NCBI GenBank assembly: GCA_017623455.1
Contig: JAGAPA010000035.1
Coordinates: forward strand, 1 to 62,527
Length of the DNA: 62,527 bases
Source of the DNA: Clostridia bacterium
GTDB lineage: Bacteria; Bacillota; Clostridia; Christensenellales; Pumilibacteraceae
Direction of reading: 5' to 3'
The position numbers and the translations under genes were made by a program. Each line of letters starts with the position of its first letter. The stretch's first letter is position 1. The notes beneath the pieces were generated by a model. That model saw only the letters and a list, made by a program, of their open reading frames with translations, was not told the origin of the DNA and made no database searches. This document shows, in pieces, positions 51,791 through 61,128 of this stretch.

Positions 51791-54322
51791 TTACGCTTCG
51801 TATCCTGCGTCAATTATTGCGGACTTTATAACACTTTCGTCAACGTCCTTACTAAGGGTTACCGTTGCTGTTCCACTCTCGTGCGATGCAGTTGCATCAG
51901 CTACACCGTCAATCTTCTTAAGGGCGTCACATACGTGCTTTTCACATCTGGGACACATCATTCCTTCTACTTTTACTGTCACTGTTTTCATTGTTGTTTT
52001 CTCCTTTATTTCAAATTCAATACTTTCGGTCTTTACGTTTATTTTTTCGTTATTTGTCACGTTTTGCGCAATACGTTTGGGCTTAAAGAAGTTAATCGTA
52101 AGGGCAGAGGCTACTACACATACAGATGAAAAGCTCATTGCAAGCGCCGCAATTTCAGGCGTCAGGCTAAGCCCTGCGAAAGCAAACGCACCGCACGCAA
52201 ACGCAATACCGATCACGTTGTAGAAAAATGCCCAGAACAGACAAATCTTGATTGTGATAAGCGTTCTTTTTGATAGCGCAATAACGTTGTAAACGTCACT
52301 TAAATCATTTCTTACAAGTACGATATCAGCACTGTCAACAGCAACGTCAGCACCCTTTCCTATTGCAATTCCAACGTCTGAAGTTGTAAGGGCAGGAGCA
52401 TCGTTTACTCCGTCACCAACCATAGCAACAACTTCACCGCTTTGCTGAAGAGCTTTAACCTTCTCTCCCTTTTGTGAGGGAAGAACGTCGGCTACAACCT
52501 CGGTTATTCCCACGTCTTTTGCAACAGCTTGTGCCGTTCTTGCATTATCGCCCGTGAGCAAAACCACCTTGATTCCACTTTTCTTAAGTTTGTCTATTGC
52601 GTAAATACTACTTTCCTTAACCTTATCCTTTACGGATATAATTCCCAAGATCTCGTTTTCAGATAAGAACGCTAAAGGCGTTTCGCCGTTTGAGGCAAGC
52701 TCGTTGATTTTTGATATTTCTGCAAATCCCAAGGACGTTACGAGAGCGTTATTTCCGCCGTAATACGTTACTCCGTCTACCTCACCTTTTATGCCTTTCC
52801 CTTCGATATCTTTATAATTTGTTACGGTTTTGAGCGATACGTTTTGCAATTTACAGTACGTAGTTATAGCAACGGACAGCGGATGCGACGATGAATTTTC
52901 GAGCGAGTACGCCACGGTCAGCAATTTGTCAACGTCCTTTGCATACACACCGCAAACCTCGGGCTTACCCTCTGTTACCGTTCCCGTTTTATCTAAAACC
53001 ACCATCGTTATCTTGTGTGCCGTTTCAAGCTTTTCTGCACTCTTTATAAGCAATCCGTTTTCAGCACCTTTGCCTGCCGATACCATTATCGCAACGGGTG
53101 TTGCAAGCCCTAAAGCACAAGGACAAGCAATAACAAGCACCGATATACCGTAAGTGAACGCCGTTGCAAAGCTTCCGCTTATTATCCACCAAACGATAAG
53201 GGATACGATAGCTATTGCAAACACAGTGGGAACGAACACTCCGCTTATTTTATCTGCAAGACGAGATACGGGGGCTTTTGACGAACCTGCTTCTTTTACA
53301 AGCCTTATTATTGTGTTTATGGCTGTGTCTTCGCCAACCTTTTCCGCTTTGTACGTTACTATGCCGTTAAGGTTTGTGGTCGATGAAATTACTCCGTCAC
53401 CTGCTTTTTTTTGTACCGGAATACTCTCGCCCGTAATATTGGCTTGATTTACAGAACATTCTCCACTCAACACCGTTCCGTCAACGGCAAACGCCTCTCC
53501 GCTCTTGCAAACAAGAATATCTCCAAGTTTTATATCCTTTACGTTAACAACGATTTCCTTTCCGTCAACAAGCTTTGTTGCAGAGTCGGGAGCAAGCGCC
53601 ACAAGCGATTTTATCGCGTCGGTTGTACGTTCCTTGCTCTTTGCTTCCAAAGTTTTGCCAAGTCTTACAAGCGTAAGAATCGTTGCACTGCTCTCAAAAT
53701 ACAACTGCATATGCAGTGCGTGCAAGGTTGTTTCATCTCCGTTAGCTAAAGCGTAAGACAACGCAAACGTAACATACAAACCGTACACAAGCGACGCAAG
53801 CGAGCCTACTGCAATCAGGCTTTCCATATTTGGAGCAAGGCGGAAAAGCTTCTTGAATCCGTTTATAAAATACTCTCTGTTAGCATAAACTACGGGAAGT
53901 GCAAGAATAAACTGCAATAACGCCTTAGTTACCGAATTATTATGCCCCTTCAAAAAATCAGGTGTCGGCAAGCTAAGCATTTCACCCATTGACACGTACA
54001 TCAAAAGCAACGTGAAAACAGCGGAAAATATAAGAATCCCCAGTGATTTCTTAAACTCCGAGCCCTCGTTTTCGCTCTTTTCTTCCGCCACTCTCACAGT
54101 ATCCGTGCCGTTTTCGCTGATTGCAGACGCACCGTACCCTGCCTTTGTAACAGCGGTTATTATTTGATTGTCGGTAACGTTTTCGCTACACTCAACCATC
54201 ATGCTTCCGTCCAAAAGGTTTACCTGAGCCTCTTTTACTCCGTCCACCTTTTCCGTGGCTTTCTGCACGTGCGAAGAGCATGCCGAACACGTCATACCCG
54301 TAACATTAAACTTTCTTTTCAT
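51791..54322 (-). CDS. copA: Copper-type P1B ATPase with N- and C-terminal metal-binding domains
   Basis: The 843-residue membrane pump exports copper(I), or silver. Residues 1-70 are an HMA domain (GMTCSAC). Membrane spans, the TGES actuator loop, VIACPCALG (CPC metal site), DKTGT phosphorylation site, HP segment (SSHPLSV) and GDGVNDAPAL hinge follow in order. Unusually, a further HMA domain closes the protein (GMMCPRC), joined by a 40-residue linker; its methionine is preceded by an AAGGAG (see separate entry). This part resembles a CopZ chaperone, so the gene looks like a copA-copZ fusion that kept the chaperone start. The gene is alone; copper regulator genes are not seen nearby. The ribosome site of the main ATG is weak (AAAGG). 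Confidence 0.94.
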   Translation of the reverse strand: MKRKFNVTGMTCSACSSHVQKATEKVDGVKEAQVNLLDGSMMVECSENVTDNQIITAVTKAGYGASAISENGTDTVRVAEEKSENEGSEFKKSLGILIFSAVFTLLLMYVSMGEMLSLPTPDFLKGHNNSVTKALLQFILALPVVYANREYFINGFKKLFRLAPNMESLIAVGSLASLVYGLYVTFALSYALANGDETTLHALHMQLYFESSATILTLVRLGKTLEAKSKERTTDAIKSLVALAPDSATKLVDGKEIVVNVKDIKLGDILVCKSGEAFAVDGTVLSGECSVNQANITGESIPVQKKAGDGVISSTTNLNGIVTYKAEKVGEDTAINTIIRLVKEAGSSKAPVSRLADKISGVFVPTVFAIAIVSLIVWWIISGSFATAFTYGISVLVIACPCALGLATPVAIMVSAGKGAENGLLIKSAEKLETAHKITMVVLDKTGTVTEGKPEVCGVYAKDVDKLLTVAYSLENSSSHPLSVAITTYCKLQNVSLKTVTNYKDIEGKGIKGEVDGVTYYGGNNALVTSLGFAEISKINELASNGETPLAFLSENEILGIISVKDKVKESSIYAIDKLKKSGIKVVLLTGDNARTAQAVAKDVGITEVVADVLPSQKGEKVKALQQSGEVVAMVGDGVNDAPALTTSDVGIAIGKGADVAVDSADIVLVRNDLSDVYNVIALSKRTLITIKICLFWAFFYNVIGIAFACGAFAFAGLSLTPEIAALAMSFSSVCVVASALTINFFKPKRIAQNVTNNEKINVKTESIEFEIKEKTTMKTVTVKVEGMMCPRCEKHVCDALKKIDGVADATASHESGTATVTLSKDVDESVIKSAIIDAGYEA
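51989..52006 (-). promoter_or_regulatory. Internal ribosome site and ATG for a free CopZ-like domain
   Basis: Within copA, AAGGAG (52001-52006) lies nine bases before an in-frame ATG (51989-51991) that begins MKTVTVKVEGMMCPRC. Translation from here would give a 66-residue HMA protein, the exact size of CopZ-type copper chaperones (51791-51991). Either two products are made or the site is a relic of a recent gene fusion. Confidence 0.6.
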
Positions 54323-54457
54323 AAAATATAACCTTTATTATATTATTTGTAATTATAAGATATTAAATCTTTTAGCTGTAAATAAAAGATTTTCTTTATT
54401 ATATCGGCAATAATGCTTGCCACGCAATGACAAACCCGATACTGTTTTCCTTAATAT
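54323..54457 (-). other. Long 5' UTR of copA with hairpin
   Basis: This stretch holds no gene. AAATCTTTTA and TAAAAGATTT (54365-54392) form a 10-bp stem close to the start codon, and a longer-range TATCGG/CCGATA pairing lies upstream. Structure in the leader may affect copA translation. Confidence 0.45.
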
Positions 54458-54486
54458 AATATATCACACCAATCCAATAAAATCAA
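54458..54486 (-). promoter_or_regulatory. Promoter of copA
   Basis: TTGATT (54481-54486) and TATATT (54458-54463) on the minus strand are 17 bp apart. No CsoR- or CopY-type operator is evident; the palindrome at 54513-54528 lies 27 bp upstream of the -35 box. Confidence 0.7.
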
Positions 54487-54512
54487 GTATTAAAGCAAAA
54501 TTACTGAAAATT

Positions 54513-54528
54513 GTTAGCCACCGCTAAC
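54513..54528. repeat. Palindrome GTTAGC-N4-GCTAAC upstream of copA
   Basis: This 16-bp site has the same 6-bp arms and spacing as the pair at 38718-38766, with a different centre (CACC). It lies between the copA promoter and the terminator of the TIR gene. Confidence 0.75.
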
Positions 54529-54539
54529 TAAGAATATAA

Positions 54540-54577
54540 AACAAACGCTCTACCGAACATTCGATAAAACGCTTGTT
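54540..54577 (-). terminator. Probable terminator of the TIR-LRR gene
   Basis: On the minus strand AACAAGCG and CGTTTGTT pair with one G-T, with an inner CGAA/TTCG stem, then a short T tail. It lies about 84 bases after the TIR-LRR stop codon. Confidence 0.55.
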
Positions 54578-54660
54578 TTTTTGCTTTAGTCAAGCTTTTG
54601 CGATATCAACCAACACAACAGCTCGTCATTCTACGTGCATAACTTAACTCCTCAAAAACA

Positions 54661-57600
54661 CTAACCTTTATATCCCCAAACAACGGGACGGTTTGAAGAA
54701 TTCCACCAACTGTCCCAACCACTAGGCTTGTTTGCTATTTCACAATAGATTGTAAGATTATTGCAATTATAGAACGCACTATTTCCTATACTTGTTACAC
54801 TGTCAGGAATTTCTATACTTGTTAAACTATCACAATCGTAAAACGCACTATTTCCTATGCTTGTTGCACTGTTAGGTATTTCTATGCTTGTTAAACTATC
54901 ACAATCGTAAAACGCACTATTTCCTATGCTTGTTACACTGTTAGGTATTTCTATGCTTGTTAAACTATCACAATCGTAAAACGCACTATTTCCTATGCTT
55001 GTTACACTGTTAGGTATTTCTATGCTTGTTAAGCTTGTGCAATAAGAGAAAGCATTATCTCCTATGCTTGTTACACTATCAGGAATTGTAAACGAAGTAT
55101 CTTTTTTACCTATCGCATATTGAATTAAAGTCTTTCCGTCCTTCGCATATAAGTTTCCGTCTATATCTTTATAATTTTTATTATTTTCATCTACTTCTAC
55201 ATAGACTAGGCTATCACAACCATAAAACGCACCTTCATTTATATTTTCCACAGCATTGCCAATTGTAACACTTGTGAATCCTATAAATGCATAATCCTTT
55301 ATCTCGGTTACAGTATTTGGTATCACTAAATCTGTTAGTAATTGACCTTTTATGTAAAAATTATCTGCATAATATAGCGGATTAGAATGAAAACCATCAA
55401 ACTCAATATTACACCAATTTTCTACTGTTCCTTCATAATATACGTTTATTAAGCTACTACAAGCATAGAACGCATAACTCCCTATACTTGTTACACTGTT
55501 AGGAATTTCTATGCTTGTTAAGCTACTACAACCAGAGAACACACTAATTCCTATACTTGTTACACTTGTAGGGATTTCTATGCTTGTTAAACCACTACAA
55601 CCAGAGAACACACTAATTCCTATACTTGTTACACTGTTAGGAATTTTTATGCTTGTTAAACTACTGCAACCAGAGAACGCTCTATTCTCTATACTTGTTA
55701 CACTGTTAGGGATTTCTATGCTTGTTAAGCTATCGCAATTTGAGAACGCAATAGATCCTATACTTGTTAACTTGCTATTTTCTCCAAACGTTACATTTAT
55801 TAAACTATCACAATCATAGAATGCATATTCTCCAATACTTGTTACACTGTCAGGGATTGTTATGCTTGTTAGACTATTGCAATATCTGAACGCACTAGAT
55901 CCTATACTTGTTAACTTGCTATTTTCTCCAAACGTTACATTTGTTAAACTATCACAATCATAGAATGCATATTCTCCAATACTTGTTACACTGTCAGGGA
56001 TTGTTATGCTTGTTAGACTATTGCAATATCTGAACGCCTCATATCCTATGCTTGTTACACTGTTAGGGATTTCTATGCTTGTTAAGCTACTGCAACCAGA
56101 GAACGCACTAGATCCTATCCTTGTTACATATTTACCATTGTACATTGATAGAATTGTGTAACTATCTTTTGTTACATTTATGCCTGTTACTGAATAGGTG
56201 ATTCCATACAATGTATACTCAAGCTCCGTATTCCACTTTGCTACAAGCGTAATGGATGTTGTTAAATTCCATTTATCACTTGTAAAAGCTTCACCATTAT
56301 GTTCCCAACAAACAAACTCATATCCTAATCTTTCAGCAGTTGCTAATGTAAAATTACTCTCATAAGTTGCAACATCTTCAGTTTTGCTTGCTGTACCACC
56401 GTTTGCATCATAGGTAACTTTATATGTATTTGCAACCCAGTTTGCGGTATACTCACGATTACCATAACTACCTTTAGGAATTGTTACGGTCATTGTTTTT
56501 TCTGTAAGGTCAGTTCCTGTCCAGCCTGTGAACGTATATCCAGTCTTTGTTGGGTTGTTGAGGGTAAAGGTTTCGTCCTCGGTATTATAGCCTATTGCGT
56601 TGTTTGCCGTACCGTTTTGCAGATTGTATGTAATAGAGTAATTTTTTAACGACCACTGTGCCCTAAAAACAATTTTAACCTTGCTTTTATCCAGACTAAT
56701 AGTTGGCTTGCAAGATTTTATTGTCCACTTTACAAAATCATATCCATTACGTGTTGAGAAATTCAGTCCATTAAACTCTTTTGCCGTTTTATAAACAAAG
56801 ACGTTTTTACTATTATTAATATTATCCGTTCGAGTTTCGATAGATGAAGTTTTAACACCTATTGTAGATGGCGAAATATAACCGCCCATACAGTCATATT
56901 CTACAGTTACTTCAGCTCCGGTACCTAAAAGATCTTCTATTCCTTCTTCGTACTTACTATAATCATACATTCCGCTTTTTACAGTACGTATGCCTTCAAT
57001 AACGTCAATTTTACTTTCGCTTTCTCCCCATCCGCCAAGCTCTTTATATATAGCCTTAGCCTCATCATAGCTTCCTGCATTCATAAGTTCATTTGCTCTA
57101 TTAAAATTAATAAGCGGAATTATGAGGTTAAGCAAAAGCACCACAACCGTTACTATAGCAACTGCTGCAGATACTGATATTACTAATATCTTTTTAATAA
57201 GTTTGTTACGCTTTATCTTACGTTCAAGTTGTTGCTCTCTTTTATTGGGTAATTCATCCAAAAGCCTTTTAGCATCCTTATAATCATCTGCTTTTGTAAG
57301 ATACTCTTTAGCTTTGTTATAATTATCTTCAACCGTTAAATCGGACTTAAGGAGAGGTAGAGCAAGCTCATAATTTCTCTTCTTTTCGGCAAGAATTTTA
57401 GCGTCAATCTGCTCTTGCTTTCTTTGTGGCAAACTTTCTAAAAGCTGTTTAGCGTCCTTATAATCATCCGCTTTTGCAAGCAACTCTTCAGCTTTGTTAT
57501 AATTATCTTCAACCGTTAAATCGGACTTAAGGAGAGGCAAGACAAGCTCGTAATTACTCTTCTTTTCGGCAAGAATTTTTGCGTCAATTTGCCTTTGTCT

Positions 57601-59115
57601 CTCTTTGGGTAAAGAATCTAATAATTTACAAGCTTCGTCCAACACTAAAGCTTTTTCTAAATAATTTTTAGCGTTCTTATAGTTTTCATCAACAGTCAAA
57701 TCTTTAGACAAATACTTTTTTGCACAAACTAAATTCTTTTCTGCTTTCTGCTTTTCATATTTTTCAGAAATTTGAATTAAAAGATTTTCTGCTTTTTTAT
57801 ATCCTTGTGCTTTCCTTAAATACTCAACTGCTTTTTTATAGTTATCACTAACTGTTAAATCTAACTTGATATATGGTAAAGCTAAGTCATAATAGTATGA
57901 CTTTTCCTTGTTTTCAAACCGAATCAACAACTCTTTGTCTGCATATTTTTTAGATTTAAGATAATTAGAATTATTTATCCAATCTTCAATCTTAGTTAAA
58001 TCCTCTATATTTGTTACCTTAAAATCAATATATGCCTTTGCCAAATAAGCCTTTGCGTACTCGGGGTTTATATCAAGTATTTTTTCAGCGTATTCATCCG
58101 CTTTTTCCCAATTCGCATCCTCCATAAATATCTTAATACGCTTAAGATATGATTTAATAGTTTCATCTTTTTCAGATAAATTTGTCACGTTTTCATCGAT
58201 ACGTATGGGGGAAACTGCGTCATGCTTACCAAACTTATTGTCTATTTGTCTAAGCAGATTTTCGGTAAAGTCAAGCTCGGAGATTTCGGCTACTTGGTGG
58301 GAAGAAAGTTCTTCGGGGAGATCGTAAACGTCCATTTTAGTTATGCAGGGAACTATTACCTTATCCATATCGCTCTGCATAAACTCCAAATATCTGCTCC
58401 ACTCGTTTCTAACCCATGGGGAGTTGAGATATTCTGCCGAGGTTGACACTAAAAGCATTACTTTAGCGGTATTCAATGCCGAATAAATAAGAGGCTCGAA
58501 CTCTGCACCAAGCTTATTTTTGAGCGTAACACGTGAAAAGAACACCTTATATCCTTTTGCGGTAAGGTGAGTATAGAGCTTGCTTGCATACTGAGAATCT
58601 ACCGTACGCTTGTTATTTTCATCGTTCTCCTTAAAGCAAATAAAGATATCGTACGGCTCTTCCTTGTCGGCTTTTGCAAGAATTTCCTTTTGTATTCTGT
58701 CAATCTCTTTAGCCTCTGCTTCATAAATTGTTTTTTCTTCAGTTGTTGCTCTTGCAATTATAAATTTATAGTCTTTGTTGTCAAAAATACTTTCTCTTAC
58801 CGTTCTATGACAAGTGGGAAGCTTTTTCTCGGTAGCAAAATCATCCACGTACTCAATTCCGTACTCGCACAAAAGTTTGCACCAATATGCTTCGTTATCG
58901 TCGGGGTACTGTGCAATTATGTTTTCATACTGCTTTTTTGCCACGTCAAACCTGCAAGACATACGGTGTTCGTTTGCCTTGATAAGCAGTTCAAGTTTTT
59001 TAGGATCGTTAACTTTAGGAAGGGTTTGTTCCATACCGCAAAGTTCGCAAACGGTTGTTTTTTCACCGTCTGCAAAGCTAAGCACCGTTCCGCAATTTTT
59101 ACAAAAAAGCTCCAT
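54661..59115 (-). CDS. Zinc ribbon-TPR-TIR protein with membrane span and external InlB/BspA-type LRR region
   Basis: This 1484-residue protein has many parts. Residues 1-30 form a zinc ribbon (Cys 5, 8, 23, 26); 35-95 a TPR-like helical stretch; 155-290 a TIR domain (PYDIFICF, then GAEFEPLI with the glutamate corresponding to the NADase residue, about E207, and STSAEYLNSPWVRNEW). Four related helical repeats of about 60 residues follow (about 405-625, NYELxLPLLKSDLTVEDNYNKA type). A basic segment and single membrane span lie at about 642-669. Outside come about 800 residues: a short helical piece, three InlB/Listeria-Bacteroides repeats, and about 20 BspA-type leucine-rich repeats of 23 residues (TSIEIPNSVTSIGxxAFxxC). 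With positive residues before the span, the TIR side should be cytoplasmic and the LRR side external, like a Toll receptor in reverse order. Function is unknown; it is monocistronic. Confidence 0.85.
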   Translation of the reverse strand: MELFCKNCGTVLSFADGEKTTVCELCGMEQTLPKVNDPKKLELLIKANEHRMSCRFDVAKKQYENIIAQYPDDNEAYWCKLLCEYGIEYVDDFATEKKLPTCHRTVRESIFDNKDYKFIIARATTEEKTIYEAEAKEIDRIQKEILAKADKEEPYDIFICFKENDENNKRTVDSQYASKLYTHLTAKGYKVFFSRVTLKNKLGAEFEPLIYSALNTAKVMLLVSTSAEYLNSPWVRNEWSRYLEFMQSDMDKVIVPCITKMDVYDLPEELSSHQVAEISELDFTENLLRQIDNKFGKHDAVSPIRIDENVTNLSEKDETIKSYLKRIKIFMEDANWEKADEYAEKILDINPEYAKAYLAKAYIDFKVTNIEDLTKIEDWINNSNYLKSKKYADKELLIRFENKEKSYYYDLALPYIKLDLTVSDNYKKAVEYLRKAQGYKKAENLLIQISEKYEKQKAEKNLVCAKKYLSKDLTVDENYKNAKNYLEKALVLDEACKLLDSLPKERQRQIDAKILAEKKSNYELVLPLLKSDLTVEDNYNKAEELLAKADDYKDAKQLLESLPQRKQEQIDAKILAEKKRNYELALPLLKSDLTVEDNYNKAKEYLTKADDYKDAKRLLDELPNKREQQLERKIKRNKLIKKILVISVSAAVAIVTVVVLLLNLIIPLINFNRANELMNAGSYDEAKAIYKELGGWGESESKIDVIEGIRTVKSGMYDYSKYEEGIEDLLGTGAEVTVEYDCMGGYISPSTIGVKTSSIETRTDNINNSKNVFVYKTAKEFNGLNFSTRNGYDFVKWTIKSCKPTISLDKSKVKIVFRAQWSLKNYSITYNLQNGTANNAIGYNTEDETFTLNNPTKTGYTFTGWTGTDLTEKTMTVTIPKGSYGNREYTANWVANTYKVTYDANGGTASKTEDVATYESNFTLATAERLGYEFVCWEHNGEAFTSDKWNLTTSITLVAKWNTELEYTLYGITYSVTGINVTKDSYTILSMYNGKYVTRIGSSAFSGCSSLTSIEIPNSVTSIGYEAFRYCNSLTSITIPDSVTSIGEYAFYDCDSLTNVTFGENSKLTSIGSSAFRYCNSLTSITIPDSVTSIGEYAFYDCDSLINVTFGENSKLTSIGSIAFSNCDSLTSIEIPNSVTSIENRAFSGCSSLTSIKIPNSVTSIGISVFSGCSGLTSIEIPTSVTSIGISVFSGCSSLTSIEIPNSVTSIGSYAFYACSSLINVYYEGTVENWCNIEFDGFHSNPLYYADNFYIKGQLLTDLVIPNTVTEIKDYAFIGFTSVTIGNAVENINEGAFYGCDSLVYVEVDENNKNYKDIDGNLYAKDGKTLIQYAIGKKDTSFTIPDSVTSIGDNAFSYCTSLTSIEIPNSVTSIGNSAFYDCDSLTSIEIPNSVTSIGNSAFYDCDSLTSIEIPNSATSIGNSAFYDCDSLTSIEIPDSVTSIGNSAFYNCNNLTIYCEIANKPSGWDSWWNSSNRPVVWGYKG
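54773..55048 (-). repeat. Four tandem 69-bp units in the LRR coding region
   Basis: Units begin at 54773, 54842, 54911 and 54980 and are nearly identical; each encodes one 23-residue LRR (SVTSIGNSAFYDCDSLTSIEIPN type). Such identity suggests recent duplication and possible change of copy number. Confidence 0.9.
55752..56037 (-). repeat. Tandem 144-bp duplication in the LRR coding region
   Basis: Segments 55752-55893 and 55896-56037 are almost identical over 142 bases (one difference seen). Each encodes two LRR units including the NVTFGENSKLTSIGSxAF variant. The period (48 residues) is in frame. Confidence 0.88.
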
Positions 59116-59146
59116 TTGCTATCCTCTTTTAAGTATATTACTTATA

Positions 59147-59176
59147 ATTATAACATAAATATATATCTATTTGCAA
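59147..59176 (-). promoter_or_regulatory. Promoter of the TIR-LRR gene
   Basis: TTGCAA (59171-59176) and TATAAT (59147-59152) on the minus strand are 18 bp apart, about 30 bases before the ATG, which has GAGG upstream. Confidence 0.68.
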
Positions 59177-59225
59177 TTAATTTTTTGCATATTTGCGGTT
59201 TTTGTTAAATTTTAGCTTTAGCTAT

Positions 59226-59256
59226 AAAAAACGGTACAGCGTTTAGCCGTACCGTT
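59226..59256 (-). terminator. Terminator of guaB
   Basis: On the minus strand AACGGTAC and GTACCGTT (59230-59256) form a stem with an inner GGC/GC pairing, followed by six T. It lies eight bases after the guaB stop. Confidence 0.85.
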
Positions 59257-59263
59257 ATGATAT

Positions 59264-60766
59264 TTAGTTATGATTTTTCGCGTCTTTTACGAGAACGTCG
59301 TGTGCTCCGCCTTCTACGATTGATACAGAGCTTACGAGTGTTATCTTTGCTTTTTCCTGAAGCTCGGGAATTGTGAGAGCTCCGCAGTTACACATAGTAG
59401 ACTTAACCTTGGAAAGCGTGAGTGCGAGGTTGTCGTGCAGAGGACCTGCGTAGGGAACGTAGCTGTCTACACCTTCGACAAAGGAAAGCTTTTGCGCTCC
59501 GCCCATATCGTAACGTTGCCAGTTTCTTGCTCTTGCACTGCCTTCGCCCCAATACTCTTTCATATAGCTTCCGTTAACGAAAACCTTTTGTGTGGGGGAC
59601 TCGTCAAATCTGGAGAAGTATCTACCAAGCATACAGAAGTCTGCACCCATCGCAAGGGCCAAAGTGATGTGATAGTCGTGAACAATACCGCCATCGGAGC
59701 AGATGGGAACGTAAACGCCGGTTTTTTTGAAGTATTCGTCTCTTGCCTTAGCGACCTCGATTACTGCAGTAGCCTGTCCTCTTCCAATACCCTTGGTTTC
59801 TCTGGTAATACAGATAGATCCGCCACCGATACCAATCTTAATAAAGTCTGCACCGGCATCTGCAAGGAAGTTGAAGCCTTCTGCATCAACGATATTTCCC
59901 GCGCCTACCTTAACGGAATCGCCATACTTTTCTCTGATCCACTTAATGGTTCTGCTCTGCCACTCGCTGTATCCCTCCGAAGAGTCGATACAAAGCACGT
60001 CAACGCCAGCCTCTACAAGTGCGGGAACACGGGTTTCGTAGTCACGGGTATTGATACCTGCGCCTACGATATATCTCTTATGCTCATCCAAAAGCTCATC
60101 GGGATTGGACTTGTGCTGTTCGTAGTCTTTTCTGAATACAAACGCAACGAGATGATCGTCTTTATCGATAATGGGAAGGGAGTTGAGTTTGTTTGCCCAG
60201 ATGATATCGTTAGCCTCGGCAAGCGAAACGCCTTCTCTTGCGCAAACCAGCTTCTCAAACGGGGTCATAAACGAAGCTACAAGTTCATCGCCCGTCATTC
60301 TCGTTACTCTGTAATCCCTGCTTGTTACGATACCAACAAGCTTACCCTTTGCAGTTCCATCTTCGGTTACCGCAATGGTAGAATGTCCGTATTTTTCCTT
60401 AAGCGATATAACGTCGTTAAGCGTTGCGTCGGGCTTAATGTTGGCATCTGAGGTTACAAAACCAGCCTTATAGGACTTTACCTTTCTTACCATTTCAGCC
60501 TGACGCTCAACAGTCTGAGAGCCGTAAATGAAAGATACACCGCCTTCCTTCGCAAGAGCGATTGCCATAGTATCGTTTGATACGGACTGCATAATTGCAG
60601 ACACAAGCGGAACGTTCATTGAGATTTTAGGTTCTTCACCCTTCTTGAATTTTACAAGAGGAGTTTTTAAGGACACCTTAGAAGGAATGCAATTCGAATC
60701 CGAATATCCCGGAACTAAAAGATACTCACTAAAGGTATGAGAAGGTTCGTCGTAATAATAAGCCAT
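59264..60766 (-). CDS. guaB: Inosine-5'-monophosphate dehydrogenase
   Basis: IMPDH oxidises IMP to XMP, the first step to guanine nucleotides. The 500-residue protein has a TIM barrel interrupted by two CBS domains (about 95-220). The active-site loop is [17 protein letters not shown] with the catalytic cysteine, then [22 protein letters not shown] and the mobile flap with NWQRYDMGG (catalytic Arg-Tyr). The loop [10 protein letters not shown] and the following GRGQATA differ from the common bacterial GPGSICTTR and, as I recall it, closely match the Tritrichomonas foetus enzyme. I place the start at the ATG at 60766, five bases after GGAGG; a longer frame lacks a ribosome site and would start upstream of the promoter's -10. 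Confidence 0.94.
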   Translation of the reverse strand: MAYYYDEPSHTFSEYLLVPGYSDSNCIPSKVSLKTPLVKFKKGEEPKISMNVPLVSAIMQSVSNDTMAIALAKEGGVSFIYGSQTVERQAEMVRKVKSYKAGFVTSDANIKPDATLNDVISLKEKYGHSTIAVTEDGTAKGKLVGIVTSRDYRVTRMTGDELVASFMTPFEKLVCAREGVSLAEANDIIWANKLNSLPIIDKDDHLVAFVFRKDYEQHKSNPDELLDEHKRYIVGAGINTRDYETRVPALVEAGVDVLCIDSSEGYSEWQSRTIKWIREKYGDSVKVGAGNIVDAEGFNFLADAGADFIKIGIGGGSICITRETKGIGRGQATAVIEVAKARDEYFKKTGVYVPICSDGGIVHDYHITLALAMGADFCMLGRYFSRFDESPTQKVFVNGSYMKEYWGEGSARARNWQRYDMGGAQKLSFVEGVDSYVPYAGPLHDNLALTLSKVKSTMCNCGALTIPELQEKAKITLVSSVSIVEGGAHDVLVKDAKNHN

Positions 60767-60793
60767 GTTTGCCTCCGAAAAATTATTTTTACT

Positions 60794-60821
60794 ATTATAG
60801 CACAAAAATAAAATAAAGCAA
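60794..60821 (-). promoter_or_regulatory. Promoter of guaB
   Basis: TTGCTT (60816-60821) and TATAAT (60794-60799) on the minus strand are 16 bp apart, 28 bases before the ATG. The short leader leaves no room for a purine riboswitch. Confidence 0.72.
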
Positions 60822-61033
60822 ATAAATTTAATCGCAAAATTGAAAATTTTAGCGGAAATTTTGGTTTTTTTACTAAAAGTAAAGATTTTGCAAAGATTGC
60901 GCACAATTTAAAACACACTGATATGCTCATTTCAGCTTTTAAACGCGCAAAATTCTGCTTTAAGTTTATTTAACTTTTTCGCTCTTTTTGAGCTCTTTGA
61001 GCAACTTGTATGCTTATTCGGCATTAAAATGCT
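60822..61033. other. Divergent intergenic region guaB-pfp
   Basis: AT-rich DNA with no gene, hairpin or repeat that I would rely on lies between the two promoters. Confidence 0.55.
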
Positions 61034-61062
61034 TGCTATTTACCACTTAATTGTGTATAATA
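61034..61062 (+). promoter_or_regulatory. Promoter of the phosphofructokinase gene
   Basis: TTGCTA (61034-61039) and TATAAT (61057-61062) are 17 bp apart, 66 bases before the start codon. CGGAG lies before the ATG. Confidence 0.75.
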
Positions 61063-61128
61063 GTATGCGTGTTTGCTTGATAAATGAGCAACAACTCTTG
61101 CAAAACCAAAATCGGAGTATAAAAACTT

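Noticed and set aside
54773-56110. Regular DNA repeats that could suggest a CRISPR or satellite array
   Set aside because: The repeats are in frame, have a 69-bp period with no unique spacers, and encode leucine-rich repeats of the TIR protein.
54661-59115. A multi-gene defence island around the TIR protein
   Set aside because: The neighbours are a copper pump and IMP dehydrogenase, each with its own promoter or terminator; no helicase, nuclease or other defence gene is nearby.
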